NCBI GenBank assembly: GCA_037951165.1
Contig: JBBDHG010000037.1
Coordinates: 1,305,001 to 1,369,000 of the forward strand
From: Lophius americanus
Taxonomy: Eukaryota > Chordata > Actinopteri > Lophiiformes > Lophiidae
Direction: 5' to 3'
Length of the DNA: 64,000 nucleotides
In this document: positions 36,655-48,500 of the stretch, piece by piece
How the letters are laid out: the number at the start of each line of letters is the position of its first letter
Position numbering within the stretch: the first letter of the stretch is position 1
Position numbers and translations under genes: made by a program
The notes under the pieces: model-generated
Databases searched by the model: none
Seen by the model: only the letters and a program-made list of their open reading frames with translations
What the model was told of the DNA's origin: nothing

Positions 36655-39600
36655 CCATAAACAACCTTATTTATTTACAGTGTTTGTCATACATTTTTCT
36701 GATCTCCCTTCTTTTTATATAACAGGGCTATGCATCAATCTTTCCCTAGGAGCCAAACGCATGATGTCTGTGTAGCCATTATTTTCATAATATGATATAT
36801 TTGTCTGTGTATAGAAAGAGGACACGCTGTTCTTTTATCCTCTTAGCCTGCACTTAGTGACAAATACACACCACATAGTTGGAGGTTCTCTCACACACAG
36901 ATGTGTAGTTATAAGTCATGATCTCTATTCAACCGTATTGCCTCAGAGAGACCTTTACTGTCGCCTAAGCCTTTTGCCTTCCTTCTCCCTCTTCCCCTCT
37001 TTAACAGAGACTAATGGCGGATGTGAAGTTAAGCTGCAGTAAGGCGCCATTTCAATTCATCTCAATAAATGACACTATTAGCGTACACATCTTTGTTTGA
37101 CGCACAGGCTCGGATGCTACTTGTTGTCTCGGTTAGATCAATGTTTTTCCACTAAAAATTCAAATGGTCTGTTGAAATCTGTATTTACTCTGATGGCTAA
37201 AACGTGACTTAGATGGCCTTTCCTTACAGAGTGATGTGATTGACAGAGCAGTTGGCCATTTCTGCAGTGATACAATCTCAATGCTGGTGATAAGATTGGC
37301 TCAATGTTGAAGCGGCGTAAACCATTTATTTTATGGATTAAACAATAACAAAACAAACGTCAACATAAACGCACTGATTCCCGTGGAAATATCACTCTGA
37401 TGCTCAGCCGAATAGGAATTGTGTTAAGACAATGCAAATGTGACACGCTATCCCTTTTTTCTCGGGATGCCAACGTTACAGGGAGGTAATAACATTAAGC
37501 GGCTGTATGCAAGGCAATTCCAGAAAGCCAATATATGATAATATCCTCGGTCAGAATGATGGTTTTCATAACATAGAACCCATAAAACAATGGCAATCGG
37601 CAGGGAGAAGTTTTGAAACGTGTTCAACCCAATGCTTAAACATAAACTCCTATTCTTTTTCTGATTTCACCAATTCATAAATGAGAAGTATGATTATGAT
37701 CCAAGCGCCAGACAACGGCAGCCAGGAGAACGCTTAGCGTATAGTCCTACACATATAGTAATTACATAGAGTAGCAGGGATTCCCGTTCCCTGGGAGGGA
37801 CAGGGCCAATGTGGAGGTCCGTTGAAAAGGATTCCTCACAGGTTTTTTTTTCCCTAAAGGTTTTCACAATACGTGAATGAAAACTTAATCCCTTATTAAG
37901 GTAGCTCTCACTCGTGTACTATGTGACTGGAGTTCTGACATACTGTAGTATGACAGAGTCGCTAAATGTGCTACTTCCCTGGGGAATGCTAGCTGTTAAT
38001 GCGTAGATAAATATTTGTTAAACTGCACCATCTGTCATAAAAAATCCATTGCCAGTGATACTTAAAATGTGTTTTCCCCCCTTTTATGCAAGATTGCACC
38101 ATAAAACTTTTCTTTGTTTGGTTTTTATTGGAATCTGCATGTGTTTTATTGTTTTTTTAATCCTTAACTACCTCATAAATTTCCACTTTAGGAATTAATA
38201 AGGTTTCTATCTATTTATTAGAGACAGTGTTCTAGATTCAAGACCATTACAACTTTGAAATAAGATTAGAGAGTCATATTTTAATATTTTAATATTTTAT
38301 AAGATGAAATTTCTCTCAAATTTAGCTGGAAATACTGATTATGAACATTTGGGATATTTTCAAGATTCTTTGAACAAACGAGAAATTCAACTGCCCATGA
38401 AAAAAAGTTCCTTTAGATCACTGAAATGTTACAAGTTCTGAGATTGTGTCTTAAATCAAGTGCCATAAAATAGACGCACTTTTGCGCTAACTATGTATTT
38501 GTTGCACTTTGGGAGCAGTAAATGAGCAGTGCAGAAGGTCCAAGGAGGACCACACACCGTGTGCGGAACGTGTTTTTGTTTAACATTTCTATTTTTAATT
38601 TTGTGAATTATTGAAACAATTTTATTTAAGTTCAGAATAAAGAACCCAAAAGATATTTGGAAATCCTGTGCTGGTTTAATTTTGCCAGGTTGCACTGTTT
38701 TTATCCATTTCTGTCAACTGTGTATTAATCTGAACATCTGCAAACACACATACGAGCAGAGGGCTGAAGGGTTAGCAAGTATACTATGTAATTAATACTT
38801 AATAATAAATACAAAATGGGCCTATAAGATTGTAATAAGGAGCTAAAATCTCCACCAGAAAAGTTCAATTCCCCGTATTGTCTATCCTCCTAAAGCCAAT
38901 ATTACAATGATAATTCACCTCTCTCATCTGTATTTTTAGTTTGGTAGTCATTCAAAATAAATCATTTCTCACTACTGGATGTTTCCTGCAGGATCTGGTC
39001 ATTGACTTTGACTAAATTTGACACTTAACTGAATCAGCAACATAGAGCTGCTATGTTGCCGGTCCGCGGCGTCACCCTTGTCATCTAACTGTCGCAGAAT
39101 TTCCATGAGCCATTTAGATGTAAACATTTAGGACCGCCCAAATTGAGAAGGGATAATTCTGGACGGCACATAGTGCATGTTGTTATACTGCACATATACT
39201 TTTATGATATGTCAAATAGCTTTTAGCACTTTATGGAAGTAGAAATGCAAAGGTTTTATTGCGGCGATGCCTTTAAGCTGTTCTTTTACAGCTGCAGTCA
39301 AAATACCATCTTCATAATTCTCCGTGTTTTTATGATTACTACCTCTTCCTCTTTCGCGCCGTGTTTTTAATTTCATGTGTTCAATCAAACCGTCCTTCCC
39401 ACTCCTTCATGCCAACATTCACCCTGCTGGTTCCTGTTAACCTTTGCGTCCATCATCACACTCACCTCCTTTACGTCACATCATGTCCCAGAATGTGTGA
39501 GCGTGTTTGGGTGTGTATATTCATAGAAGCTCAGCGGATCACTTCCCTACTTACCTGACCCCTATAAATGATAAAACACGCTCATGCGTGGCAAGGGAAA

Positions 39601-40600
39601 ACTGTAGGGTGCGTGACAGGTGTCAAGATCCTCATGAGACTCCTGCTGCTATTTTTTCCTGGATTATCTTCCTCCTTGCCTTAACCATGTCCCAGAAATA
39701 ACATTTGAAAACAGGACACAGGACTTAATAATTTTTTCTTCTTCCCATGCAGAAAAGTCCATAAAGTTGGTAAAATAGGTTTGTTAAAACAGAAAAAAAA
39801 CAGCCCAAAAATATAAAGAATATCAACGGCTTTCACTACAGCAGGAGAAATGACTTGCTGTTGGAATGTGTATAGTCTCAGAGCCCCTGCCCTTTACCTT
39901 CAATCCCCTTTCATCCCTGGAGAGACCCTCAGAGATTGGGGGAACAGCTGCGTTAACTGTCATCCAGCCTGGCTCAGTTTATCCTGACCTTATATGCTCA
40001 AGAGATGTAAATTATACCAAAGTTAGAGGCCACATCATGCAGGTTACATAAACCTGTGTGCTCTTCCTTGCTTAAAGGCTGCCCTATGCTTTTCTGAATG
40101 ACATGTAGACTTAATCCTGTCCGGCTCACTGGTTTCAAGTAGGTTCACCTTGTGGCTACTTCCACATGCAAAAAAGAATATGAAGGATGTGGACACAGGG
40201 AAAACTCACACCCTGTTGTGATTTCCCGATGAGAGGTGGAGGAAAAAAAGCGCATCCATTTGACAGTAGATACAACTGTGCATGCATGCATGCACGAATG
40301 AATACACATGAAAAGCACCGATACACTTGGGAACAGGAGCACATTTTCATGCGCATCAATGCAAGCTTGTACACGTGCTCATATGCGGGCACACTAGCAC
40401 ATTTACATTTACAATATATTCCACTCAAACATGGCCTCCATATATGGTATGCTGTGATGCCCGGTGCTATGCAACAGCGCCATCTTCTGTCCTGGAGTAA
40501 GAACTGACACAATGCAGCAAAAGTTTCTGTCGGTTTCTTTTACTCTTCCACCTGTCTGACGGTGACGTGATAATTCATCTGGACTGAGCGCTTTCATAAG
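36110..40600. other. Non-coding stretch, no gene recognised
   Basis: It contains a (CA)n run at 36625-36652. No coding exon, RNA gene or recognisable mobile element was seen; it is less repeat-dense than 5-34 kb. Confidence 0.4.
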
Positions 40601-40642
40601 AAATAATGAACTTCCCATAACACTGCCAACAAATCCTACTCT

Positions 40643-40852
40643 CTCACACACACACTCACACACACACACAACACAAACAGGCTGTGGGATTTCTCCCACC
40701 CATCCTTTACATGGAGAAATGCCTTTTTTCAGCCCTCTTCTTCTCTCCTCGACTTTTCTTCTCATAAAGCACCAGCTGTTGCTTTATTCATCACCGTATC
40801 CTTCCTCTCTTTGCTTACCTTTTTTTGTGCTTCAGCCACACACAAACGCACA

Positions 40853-40886
<34 letters not shown>
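40643..40886. repeat. Two (CA)n microsatellites
   Basis: CA-rich runs at about 40643-40676 and 40846-40886. Confidence 0.85.
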
Positions 40887-40887
<1 letters not shown>

Positions 40888-41078
40888 CATGATCCATTCA
40901 CATTTAATTTATTCCCTTGAAATTCTCCTATTGCAGCTTTGGGTCTCCTGCTCCCTCAGTCACATATCCTCCCACTCTCCTCCTCCTCCCTCTCCTTGAT
41001 CTCTGTCTCCCTCCTCCATCTCCTATGGCTCCAAAATTCCTCCCACGGCATCTGTCTTTGCTTCTTCCTGCCTCTGTC

Positions 41079-41086
41079 TGACGTCA
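41079..41086. promoter_or_regulatory. Perfect CRE palindrome TGACGTCA
   Basis: A consensus CREB/ATF site between a pyrimidine-rich stretch (40975-41075) and a purine tract (41180-41262). No transcript start or coding exon could be attached to it, so its role is open. Confidence 0.4.
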
Positions 41087-41182
41087 TAGTAGCGCAGTGC
41101 AAGACCCAGGGCCTGCTTGACAGCCCTCGTCATTCTATCAACAACAACAGAGACGACCAGACAGACAGCACTCGGAGATGTG

Positions 41183-41262
41183 GAGGAGGGAGGAGGAGGA
41201 GGAAGAGGGGGAGGAGGAGGGGGAGGAGGCGGGGGAGGAGGGAGGAGGTGGAGGTGGCAGGG
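41183..41262. repeat. Polypurine (GGA)n-rich tract
   Basis: About 80 bases almost entirely of G and A on the plus strand. It makes glycine/arginine-rich and polyproline frames on the two strands that are not genes. Confidence 0.9.
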
Positions 41263-41664
41263 GAGGCAGCGTGCCTCAGCAACATTAATAGGACGTAGTA
41301 CGATGTTGGACGTATGCACTTCTAGCTTTATTTGGCCGGCAGTCTGTGGGCAGGGTCAGCTTATGGCTGCAGGATTTGTAAAGATATGACTCACTCTTGC
41401 ATGGTGCGGCAAACTCAGGCTTACAGTGAAGAGTAGGCAGCCATATTGATGTGTGAAGGGCACAATTAGAATGTAATTTAAGGTGAAAGGGATTTTGGGA
41501 ACATGCAGGCTATACACTTTATGGTTCTGCAAAAGTAGATAGAATCTGTCGGTAAAAGGAGTGGGTGTGCAGGAAATGAGGGAAGTTAAAACACTCTGGA
41601 GTGAGTCACTGACTGATTTGAATCTCATAAGATTATTGGCTCCTCAGTCTGGAGGCTATACAAC

Positions 41665-42045
41665 ATGGATTTTCTTTGCATCAGTCTGATATTTTTTGGA
41701 ATAAGAAATTTAAATGCAGTCTCCCTTTGCGCAGAATTTCAAGCTCCAGGATCAAGACGCCGGTTATTGTCAGGCCCACATAGTCTTTGCCAGGAAAATA
41801 TCTTATCATTTGGTTCTGATGGCCATTCGGCCAACTCTCGTTTAGTTGAATCTGGATATTGGCTCCAAGGACAATTTGCCCATACTACTACAATTACTAT
41901 ATCTTCTGTGGGTTTTGGGGATAGTGGGTTTGTTTTGGATGGGAGCATCAAGAATTCTGACATCTCTTATTCAATGTGCCAGCTTGAAGAAGCGTTTTAC
42001 TCTTTGCACTTGAGACATCAAGTGCATCAGGTATGCAGTATGTAA
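41665..42045 (+). other. Unrecognised 126-codon open frame
   Basis: One of the longer open frames on the left side that is not obviously low complexity. It contains SLCQENILSFGSDGHSANSR, SGYWLQGQFAHTTTITISS and VGFGDSGFVLDGSIKNSDIS. The start MDFLCISLIFFGIRNL could act as a weak signal sequence. I do not recognise a domain. It might be an exon, a decayed transposon ORF or chance. Confidence 0.2.
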
Positions 42046-42191
42046 TTACATCAGTCATAAGTGAGACAGTTCCCAATTTAGAATCAAATTTTACAGATTT
42101 GACTCTCTAGAATTTAATCATAGATTATTTTGCATTTTTTTGTTGTCGAAAAGAAATAATAGTTGAATGTTTGACAGAACAAGGATGTTCC

Positions 42192-42245
42192 GTCGTAAAG
42201 TGCATTATAAATTAAATGTATTATTATTATTATTATTATTATTAA
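42192..42245 (+). mobile_element. L2 LINE 3' tail fragment (copy 4)
   Basis: taaagtgcattataaattaa followed by (ATT)n. It is the last ~50 bases of the L2 3' end in plus orientation. Confidence 0.7.
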
Positions 42246-42544
42246 AAGAATAGTAAGCGGTTTGGGGATTTTATAACAATTTTTATTAAAATAAACTTAA
42301 CAATGTTTTAAGAACACATACTGTATATGCAACACAATAGTGTACAGTAAATAAAACAAATATGTTGTTTTCTACATATTACTTTTTTATGTTGAAATAA
42401 TTGGTAGTTGTATCTTTGAAAGTAAAACAGGGAGGTTTCATTGAAATAATGTAATAGTCGGGGTTTTTGGGATAACTTAACCGTGTTTAGTACATGCAAC
42501 ATAATTGGGTTCAGTGTAATTAACCCTTTAATATCCTGCTCACC

Positions 42545-43165
42545 TGTTAGTTGAGCACATTTTGAGTCTCTATTTCTTATTGAAAATGTTATGCTACTTG
42601 ACTGAACCTTTGTAGAATATGACCCACTGACACAATGTAGATGCTAAAGAGAAAGGGGCCACGGATGGAGCCTTGGAAGAAACCACAGGATAAAGGGGCC
42701 ACCCAGGAGGATGCATTAACCATGGCTATTGAAAAAGTTTTATCTGATAAGTAGGAACAGTCCAGTAAAGGGTCAACAATGACTATAGAGAAAGTCCTAT
42801 TCAATAAGTTCGAATTGTTTGGTATATTTAATTATTTTCTCAAAAACATCCTTCACCAGAAGGTTGAGCTAAACTTATTAAAATCGATGTTTTTTCATAA
42901 AATACAAAATGTTATATTTTATATTCATGAAATAAATGAATAAGTCTGGTTTTTCTTCACAGTTTAAAAAAAGCTTGATAAAACAATTAGTCATTTTATG
43001 GTTAATTTAGACTGTATAAGATATTAAATTCATAAAATTTACCTAATGTAAACAACATAAAGAATCACTACATTCATTCCATAAGACTAAACAACAAGAA
43101 AATAATACTACAAATTGACAAAGTGAGCTTACTAGATATTTGCACTCAAAGCGAGTAATTTGAAA
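42545..43165 (-). mobile_element. L2-derived RT-core repeat, right arm of long inverted repeat
   Basis: On the minus strand it encodes MVNASSWVAPLSCGFFQGSI followed by RGPFLFSIYIVSVGHIL. This is the RT block usually seen as PLSCGVPQGSILGPLLFSIY. Just N-terminal to it, the segment RTFSIVIV...DKTFSIAMV is a visible tandem duplication. It pairs with 35580-36100 in opposite orientation and shares flanks with 11395-11700. Confidence 0.7.
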
Positions 43166-43169
43166 ACAT

Positions 43170-43635
43170 TTCCCCATGGTTCTCATTCTGGGGGAGGATA
43201 TTAAAAGGTTTTAAGTAATTGTTATGTTTGAATTCTTGTGCGCAAGAAAAAAAGCAATTTGAATAAGCGGCTACTGATAATGAATGAATTAATGAATAAT
43301 CTGTTTCCATCCATTATTCCTGACAGTAGCCTACCCTGCTGGCTAACAGTACCAAACCTCCCTCTGTCCATTCCATAGACAGATTATTAAACAATACAGT
43401 TGCGCATGTTTCTCCTATTATTGCCAGTGTGTATGTCAGAGATCCATTAAAAAAACAGGAATGACTCAAAAGGTTCGACGTGAGTGTTATAATCACACCC
43501 AGATTTACACGATCTAGTGTTTAATTTAGTTTTAAATTATTGATGCAGATCGTGATTTCATCTGACATCATTATTAGTATGTTTGTGAATTGTATCTTGT
43601 AGATTTGTGTGTTATGGCTCACCGCAACCACGAGG
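43170..43635. other. Non-coding stretch upstream of the promoter candidate
   Basis: It contains a short fish-repeat tail at about 43255-43300 (gaataagcggctactgataa tgaatgaatt). Nothing else recognised. Confidence 0.4.
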
Positions 43636-43639
43636 AAAG

Positions 43640-44215
43640 TAATGAATGAATGGAACGTCTGCGTCATTTGCTACGTCACCCATCCCGCAGCGGATGGGTA
43701 TTAACAGTGAGAAGTGTAGTTCCGGGATCTGGAACTACTTTTCACGGTGGGAATGGAAAAACCTATATCTGGTGTAAGGATACCGGGGAGCTACACGTCG
43801 CTAGCAGGTGCACGACGCAGGAAAGTCTCAAATACGGGGTAAGAGGTGACCTGACATATGGTGCCTTCCCTTTTCAACCTCTGAAGACAAGTCCGCCACA
43901 AACCATTATGCGTTCCCTTGAATAATGTTACGGTAAGCTACCTGCGTAGGTCCAACGCTGTATATAACTGTTAGCTAACAGCTAAGGATAGCGGTTTAGG
44001 CTGGCAACTCAGGGAAAACAACAAAACGGCCTTAAAGCCCGACTTATGCTCTTAAATCAATTTGTTGAAACGTGCTATTGCTACATTGCATGTGTTTGGT
44101 AATATGACTTGTGATTAAACGTGTATTCATTAGGGCAAATGTGTTGTCATTGTAAATTCATTATTGCTAATTATCTTGTTTTTGACAGTCGTGACGTCAT
44201 CGGGGGGGGTGGTCG
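43640..44215 (+). promoter_or_regulatory. CpG-enriched promoter candidate, possibly sgsm3 with non-coding exon 1
   Basis: This patch holds roughly 20 CpGs in its first 350 bases, against sparse CpGs around it. Visible sites are CRE-like tacgtcacc at 43672-43680, an inverted pair GTAGTTCC...GGAACTAC at 43711-43733 overlapping an ETS-like CCGGAAC on the minus strand, and a full TGACGTCA at 44192-44199 before a G8 run. Donor-like sites at 43837 (GGGGTAAGAG) and 43932 (ACGGTAAGC) could end a non-coding first exon. The next plus-strand exon is sgsm3 exon 2 at 49208. The link to sgsm3 is inference from position and orientation. Confidence 0.45.
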
Positions 44216-44454
44216 ACGTTTCCAGTATTTGGCTTCTTAGCTGAACTCGTGTTATAAGGGATCGTTAAATTAAGTATACATGTTTTACTGAAAGTAAGCA
44301 GAATACTGTAGTGAGATCGCAGGTGATACCTCGTGTTTCAACAGACGTGGGTCTAATTAATCACCTTGCTTTAACGTCGTCCAAACAAATGAATGCAGTA
44401 GTCATATGGTAATCGTGCACCAGCACCTGGACACATACTGCTGTACTAATAATC

Positions 44455-44523
44455 AACAATAATAATACATTTAATTTATAACGCACTTTACATTTAGATC
44501 AAATCTCAAAGTGCTAAAAGTAC
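44455..44523 (-). mobile_element. L2 LINE 3' tail fragment (copy 5)
   Basis: Short (AAT)n, then catttaatttataacgcact and on to 'aaagtgctaaaag'. It ends at the same position as the fragment at 9429-9503. Confidence 0.75.
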
Positions 44524-44648
44524 TACTACAGCTTCTCCAATCAGAAATGTCTGCTTGAGTCACATAATATATATATATAAGTCATGTAATATGGACTTTT
44601 ATGAATAAACATTCGTCAAACAATATCAGGAGCCAACAAATAATTGTC

Positions 44649-44720
44649 TGACATACATTTATAAGCCATAACATTGAAACCACCTGCCAAATGTTATATA
44701 GGTCCCCCTTTTTTGGGTTT
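44649..44720 (+). mobile_element. Tc1/mariner-type terminal fragment
   Basis: gccataacattgaaaccacc, tgccaaatgttatataggtc and ccccttttttgg match the terminus of a common fish mariner-like family. No transposase follows here. Confidence 0.55.
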
Positions 44721-45364
44721 ACAACCATAAATTGATGATTCTACCTCTTAACTGGTTTTATAGCAGTAGCTCTGGAGATATCTTGGGGAACTGATATTTC
44801 TGCTCTGTGCACTCTAAAAACCATTGGGTTGAAAATAACCTAATTTAGTTATTTTGGTAATCCAGTGTTTGATATAAAGAGGACTGACCCAGCCATGGGT
44901 GTTTTTAAAAGAGGGAAGTTGGATCATGGGTTTGACCATGAATGCTGTTATCTTTACAACTCAGAAATGGTAAAAATGACAATGTTGTCAAGTTAACAGC
45001 CATACGGTACGCAAAAAATGCAATGCAAATTCTTAGTTATTAGTTTTATATGAAAATGGGTTAAAACTTACATTACATTAAGGTCAAATGTCTGCCCGTC
45101 TGCATAAACCAGGCAGAATTCAAATAAATACTGAGACTCAAATTTAGATTGCATTTTAAACCCATATTTCCATTTTCCAACCCGATGTTTGGTCTAACAA
45201 TCTGAACTCATTACACAGCTGCACCAATCCAAAATTTGGGTCATGAAAATAACCCTGCATTTGTGTAAAGCAATGGACACGACACATGAATGTATGTGCA
45301 TGAAAAAAGAGACAGAAACCCAAATTTCGTCAAGCAGAAAATCTTGAACTAATTCGTCATTATC

Positions 45365-45550
45365 TGACATACACCAATTAGCCATAACATTTAAACCAAC
45401 TTCCTAATGTTATGTAGGTTCCCCTTCTGCTGCCTGCACAGCTGATGCACCATTTGTTCTGCCACCTATTTTAACAGACTTATGGAGCCATTAATAATTA
45501 CTTCGACAATTTGCGCAGTATTAGCGCTTGTGTGGGGTCTGATAATAAGG
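45365..45550 (+). mobile_element. Tc1/mariner-type relic, internally deleted
   Basis: It has the same terminus as 44649 (gccataacatttaaaccaac, ttcctaatgttatgtaggtt, ccccttctgctgcctgc). Sequence resembling an internal transposase region follows (ttacttcgacaatttgcgca), as if the middle were deleted. Inactive. Confidence 0.5.
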
Positions 45551-48500
45551 AGTAACCCTCCTTCCCTTTATTCACATGATGCCTAATATGACAGCTGCCA
45601 TTGTAAGGAGATAATCTCTTATACTTTGTCTTGAAACCTCGGTAGGTATACGATTATGACTGCATGTTGTTAATGGCTGCGTTAGTGGGTATATTGACAA
45701 AAGGGGGACCTTAGTCATCTTTTTGTAGGTATGCTGGGAGAACATAGTGGACCAGGTGATAGGGAAATGGTTGGGTATGTCTGCTGCCCAGTTTAACACA
45801 GCATGCTCACACCACATACCCTGTCTGCGCAGCAGGATGTCATTCTTTGCTTTACATGCTGCAGTGTGTAAACTAGTGTGTGCAAACACACCTGGGTACA
45901 GCTTCTCCTTGACAATGAAAAAGACCGCCAGGTCTTGCTGCATAATGACCAAAAGCAAAAAATGGTTGGTTTTCTTCATGATGTGTGCAACCATTTCCTC
46001 CTTACTGTAAAGATAATTTATAACCAATGAGTCTTTTCGATTGAACACATTAACTGTAATGAATATAATTCGTTTTTCTATTAGGTTCTTCCAACAGATT
46101 GAATTCTACTCTCACCTGCATGTCATTAAGTCTTTGTAACCGTTGGTTACTTTGACCTGCAAACATGCAAACAGTATTCTATGTCATGACAAACATTAGT
46201 CCTCAGGTAGTCAGTCTCAGCTTGTGTTAAACATTTATCAAATAAGCTACCTTTTGTGAATTGCATGCCTAACATGCATTATAGTTGAACGTTATGGTTA
46301 TGGTATATATACTGTGACAACTTGCAAATGCAGAAAATGTTATATTTGCATTCTGGAACATATGTATTTTCTTACCATATGTTATAAATCCAATTGAATT
46401 GTGTATTTATTTTTAGAGACTGGTGCTTGAGAACAAATCACCATCTGTAATTTCTGACTGCAGGTTACATAGTTTCTACCACTAGTGTGTCTCAGTCAAA
46501 AGAAAAGACATGAATGGGGTTGGTTAATTGAGTTTTTGTTTTCATTGTTACAAAACAAAGCTTGTCAAAATGATGACAGACGAGGGAGTGTTGACTTTTA
46601 TTTACATTGTCTTCAGATGTAAACAACTAGGTTGTCCACATTTCTGATCGATGTACAAAATTCACTCTAGACCATTTTCAGGTTTGCTATGTTTCTTTAT
46701 AATAATGGTCAGAGTTTAGTACGTCTCTGGAAATAAAGATTGAAAGTGACAAACACTAATTTGGTTTGGTGTCCGGAAAATTTGCCCACAAGACTTTGAC
46801 AGGTGGCATGATAAGTATCTGATTCGACATATTATTCTTCTGATATTGACTCTGGAAAACCAAAATATTAACTTGACTTAATTAAATAATCACTTAACTA
46901 TCACATGATACCAACAGAATCAGTCTATCCTCTTATTTGGCAAATCTGAGTTTGTCTTAGTTAAAAATGACTTTATGGTTAAAATAGCTGCTGATGAGAC
47001 TGGTTTTGACTGATTAATTGATCCATCACCAATTATCAATACAAACGTTTCTAGTCTGATTGTAAATATGTTCAGAGGGTTGAAGGAGGGATTTATTCAT
47101 GGAGGTGTCCTCTGCAGATGAGTCAGATGTCCTATAAGAGAACCTTGTAAATCCCATTGCTCCCCTGAGCGCCACATGGAGCTAGCCTCAGAGTGTTTGG
47201 CCATCCTCCAATCCTAAAATTGATTCCTCATCTCTCTTAAGACCTAAATCCCTCTTGAGAAGCAGCAAGCCTGCTGCTGGAATGAATCCTTTTGGCAGGG
47301 CTTTTGCGTTCTGGGGAGCCATTTCTTGAAGGACGTGATTGTTGCAATGTTGTGTCTGCCCATGTGTGTCAGTCTGTGGCTCATCTGAGCTTACATTCCA
47401 ATATTGTCCTGCCTCAGGATATTTTAGCATGGGCATGAAAGAAAGATGCCTTGTCATTAGAAGTCCTGATGGAAGAAGAGAGGGTTCATATAAGTTAGCT
47501 CCTCATGAAAAATAACAGACAACAGGTGTAGAGTTTTTATTAATTGTATGTTTGTTCTAATTCAAAACATTTGGGAACGTTTGATATGAAGTAGATTTCT
47601 TTGTCAACCTGTCAGTCTGACCATATGAGTCAGCAGCTTCAATGGATCCATCCCTTCCTGTTGCTCTCAGATCATTGTGGCATTTTTAGCACCCGCAGTC
47701 TGTCCGCAACTTTGCTCTTGTTTCCATCTCTTTCCAGTAAGAACTTCAATTTGTCATTGCGTGAAGTAAATTTTTTAGTCTTCCTGTCTCACCGTGACTG
47801 ATGTCATCAATCAGTAGTCATTAATATTAATAAGAGGCGTTCCACTGACTTATGGGCGACTGTGGGCGTTGCATGAAGCCTGCACATGTATAAAAATATT
47901 TTAAGTTTTCTTTTAGTGTTTTCTGAGGACAAACATTTAATATATTGTAATATTTCACATTAGAGTAGTGAGATTACTACTCGAAAGTTGATAAATCTTC
48001 AGATTAGTCACTATGAAACTAAACGAACCGTAAGTGCCCCATCATTCCAGTTTGCAACATATTGGTGTAGGGTGATAGGCCGCAACATAGGCATGATCAT
48101 TTCCTACTCTCCTTACTTAAAAAAAGAAACCTTTACCCTTGTTCAAATAACCATTTCTACTCTACAGTAAGGAGATTGTGGGTATTCTGTGTGCTCAAAG
48201 CTTATTTTATTATAAGGTTTTGAATTTTTACTATTTGACTGTGTTAATTGCCAATTAAAAATTAGTTGTAATGATGATTTTCAAATTTAGAGAAATATGA
48301 AACTAGAATGACACTGTGGAGACCCTATCTTGCCAATAATCCCCCACATGTCAGGTACACTTGCCTGACCCATTGTTTTTGCGTAATGACAGCAAAATAC
48401 TGAAAAAGCTTTGTCTAACATTGCGGGGCGAAAAAGTGGAAACAAACCCTGGATCAGTCTTTGGTGTTCATTGCGGCGTTAAATTTTTCTTCCTCGCCTA

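Noticed and set aside
41023..41319. Polyproline-rich minus-strand frame and glycine/arginine-rich plus-strand frames
   Set aside because: They are created by the (GGA)n polypurine tract. No domain or splice support.
43650..43925. 91-codon frame in the CpG patch as a gene
   Set aside because: No recognisable domain. CpG-rich DNA is depleted in stops, and the region fits a promoter or non-coding exon better.
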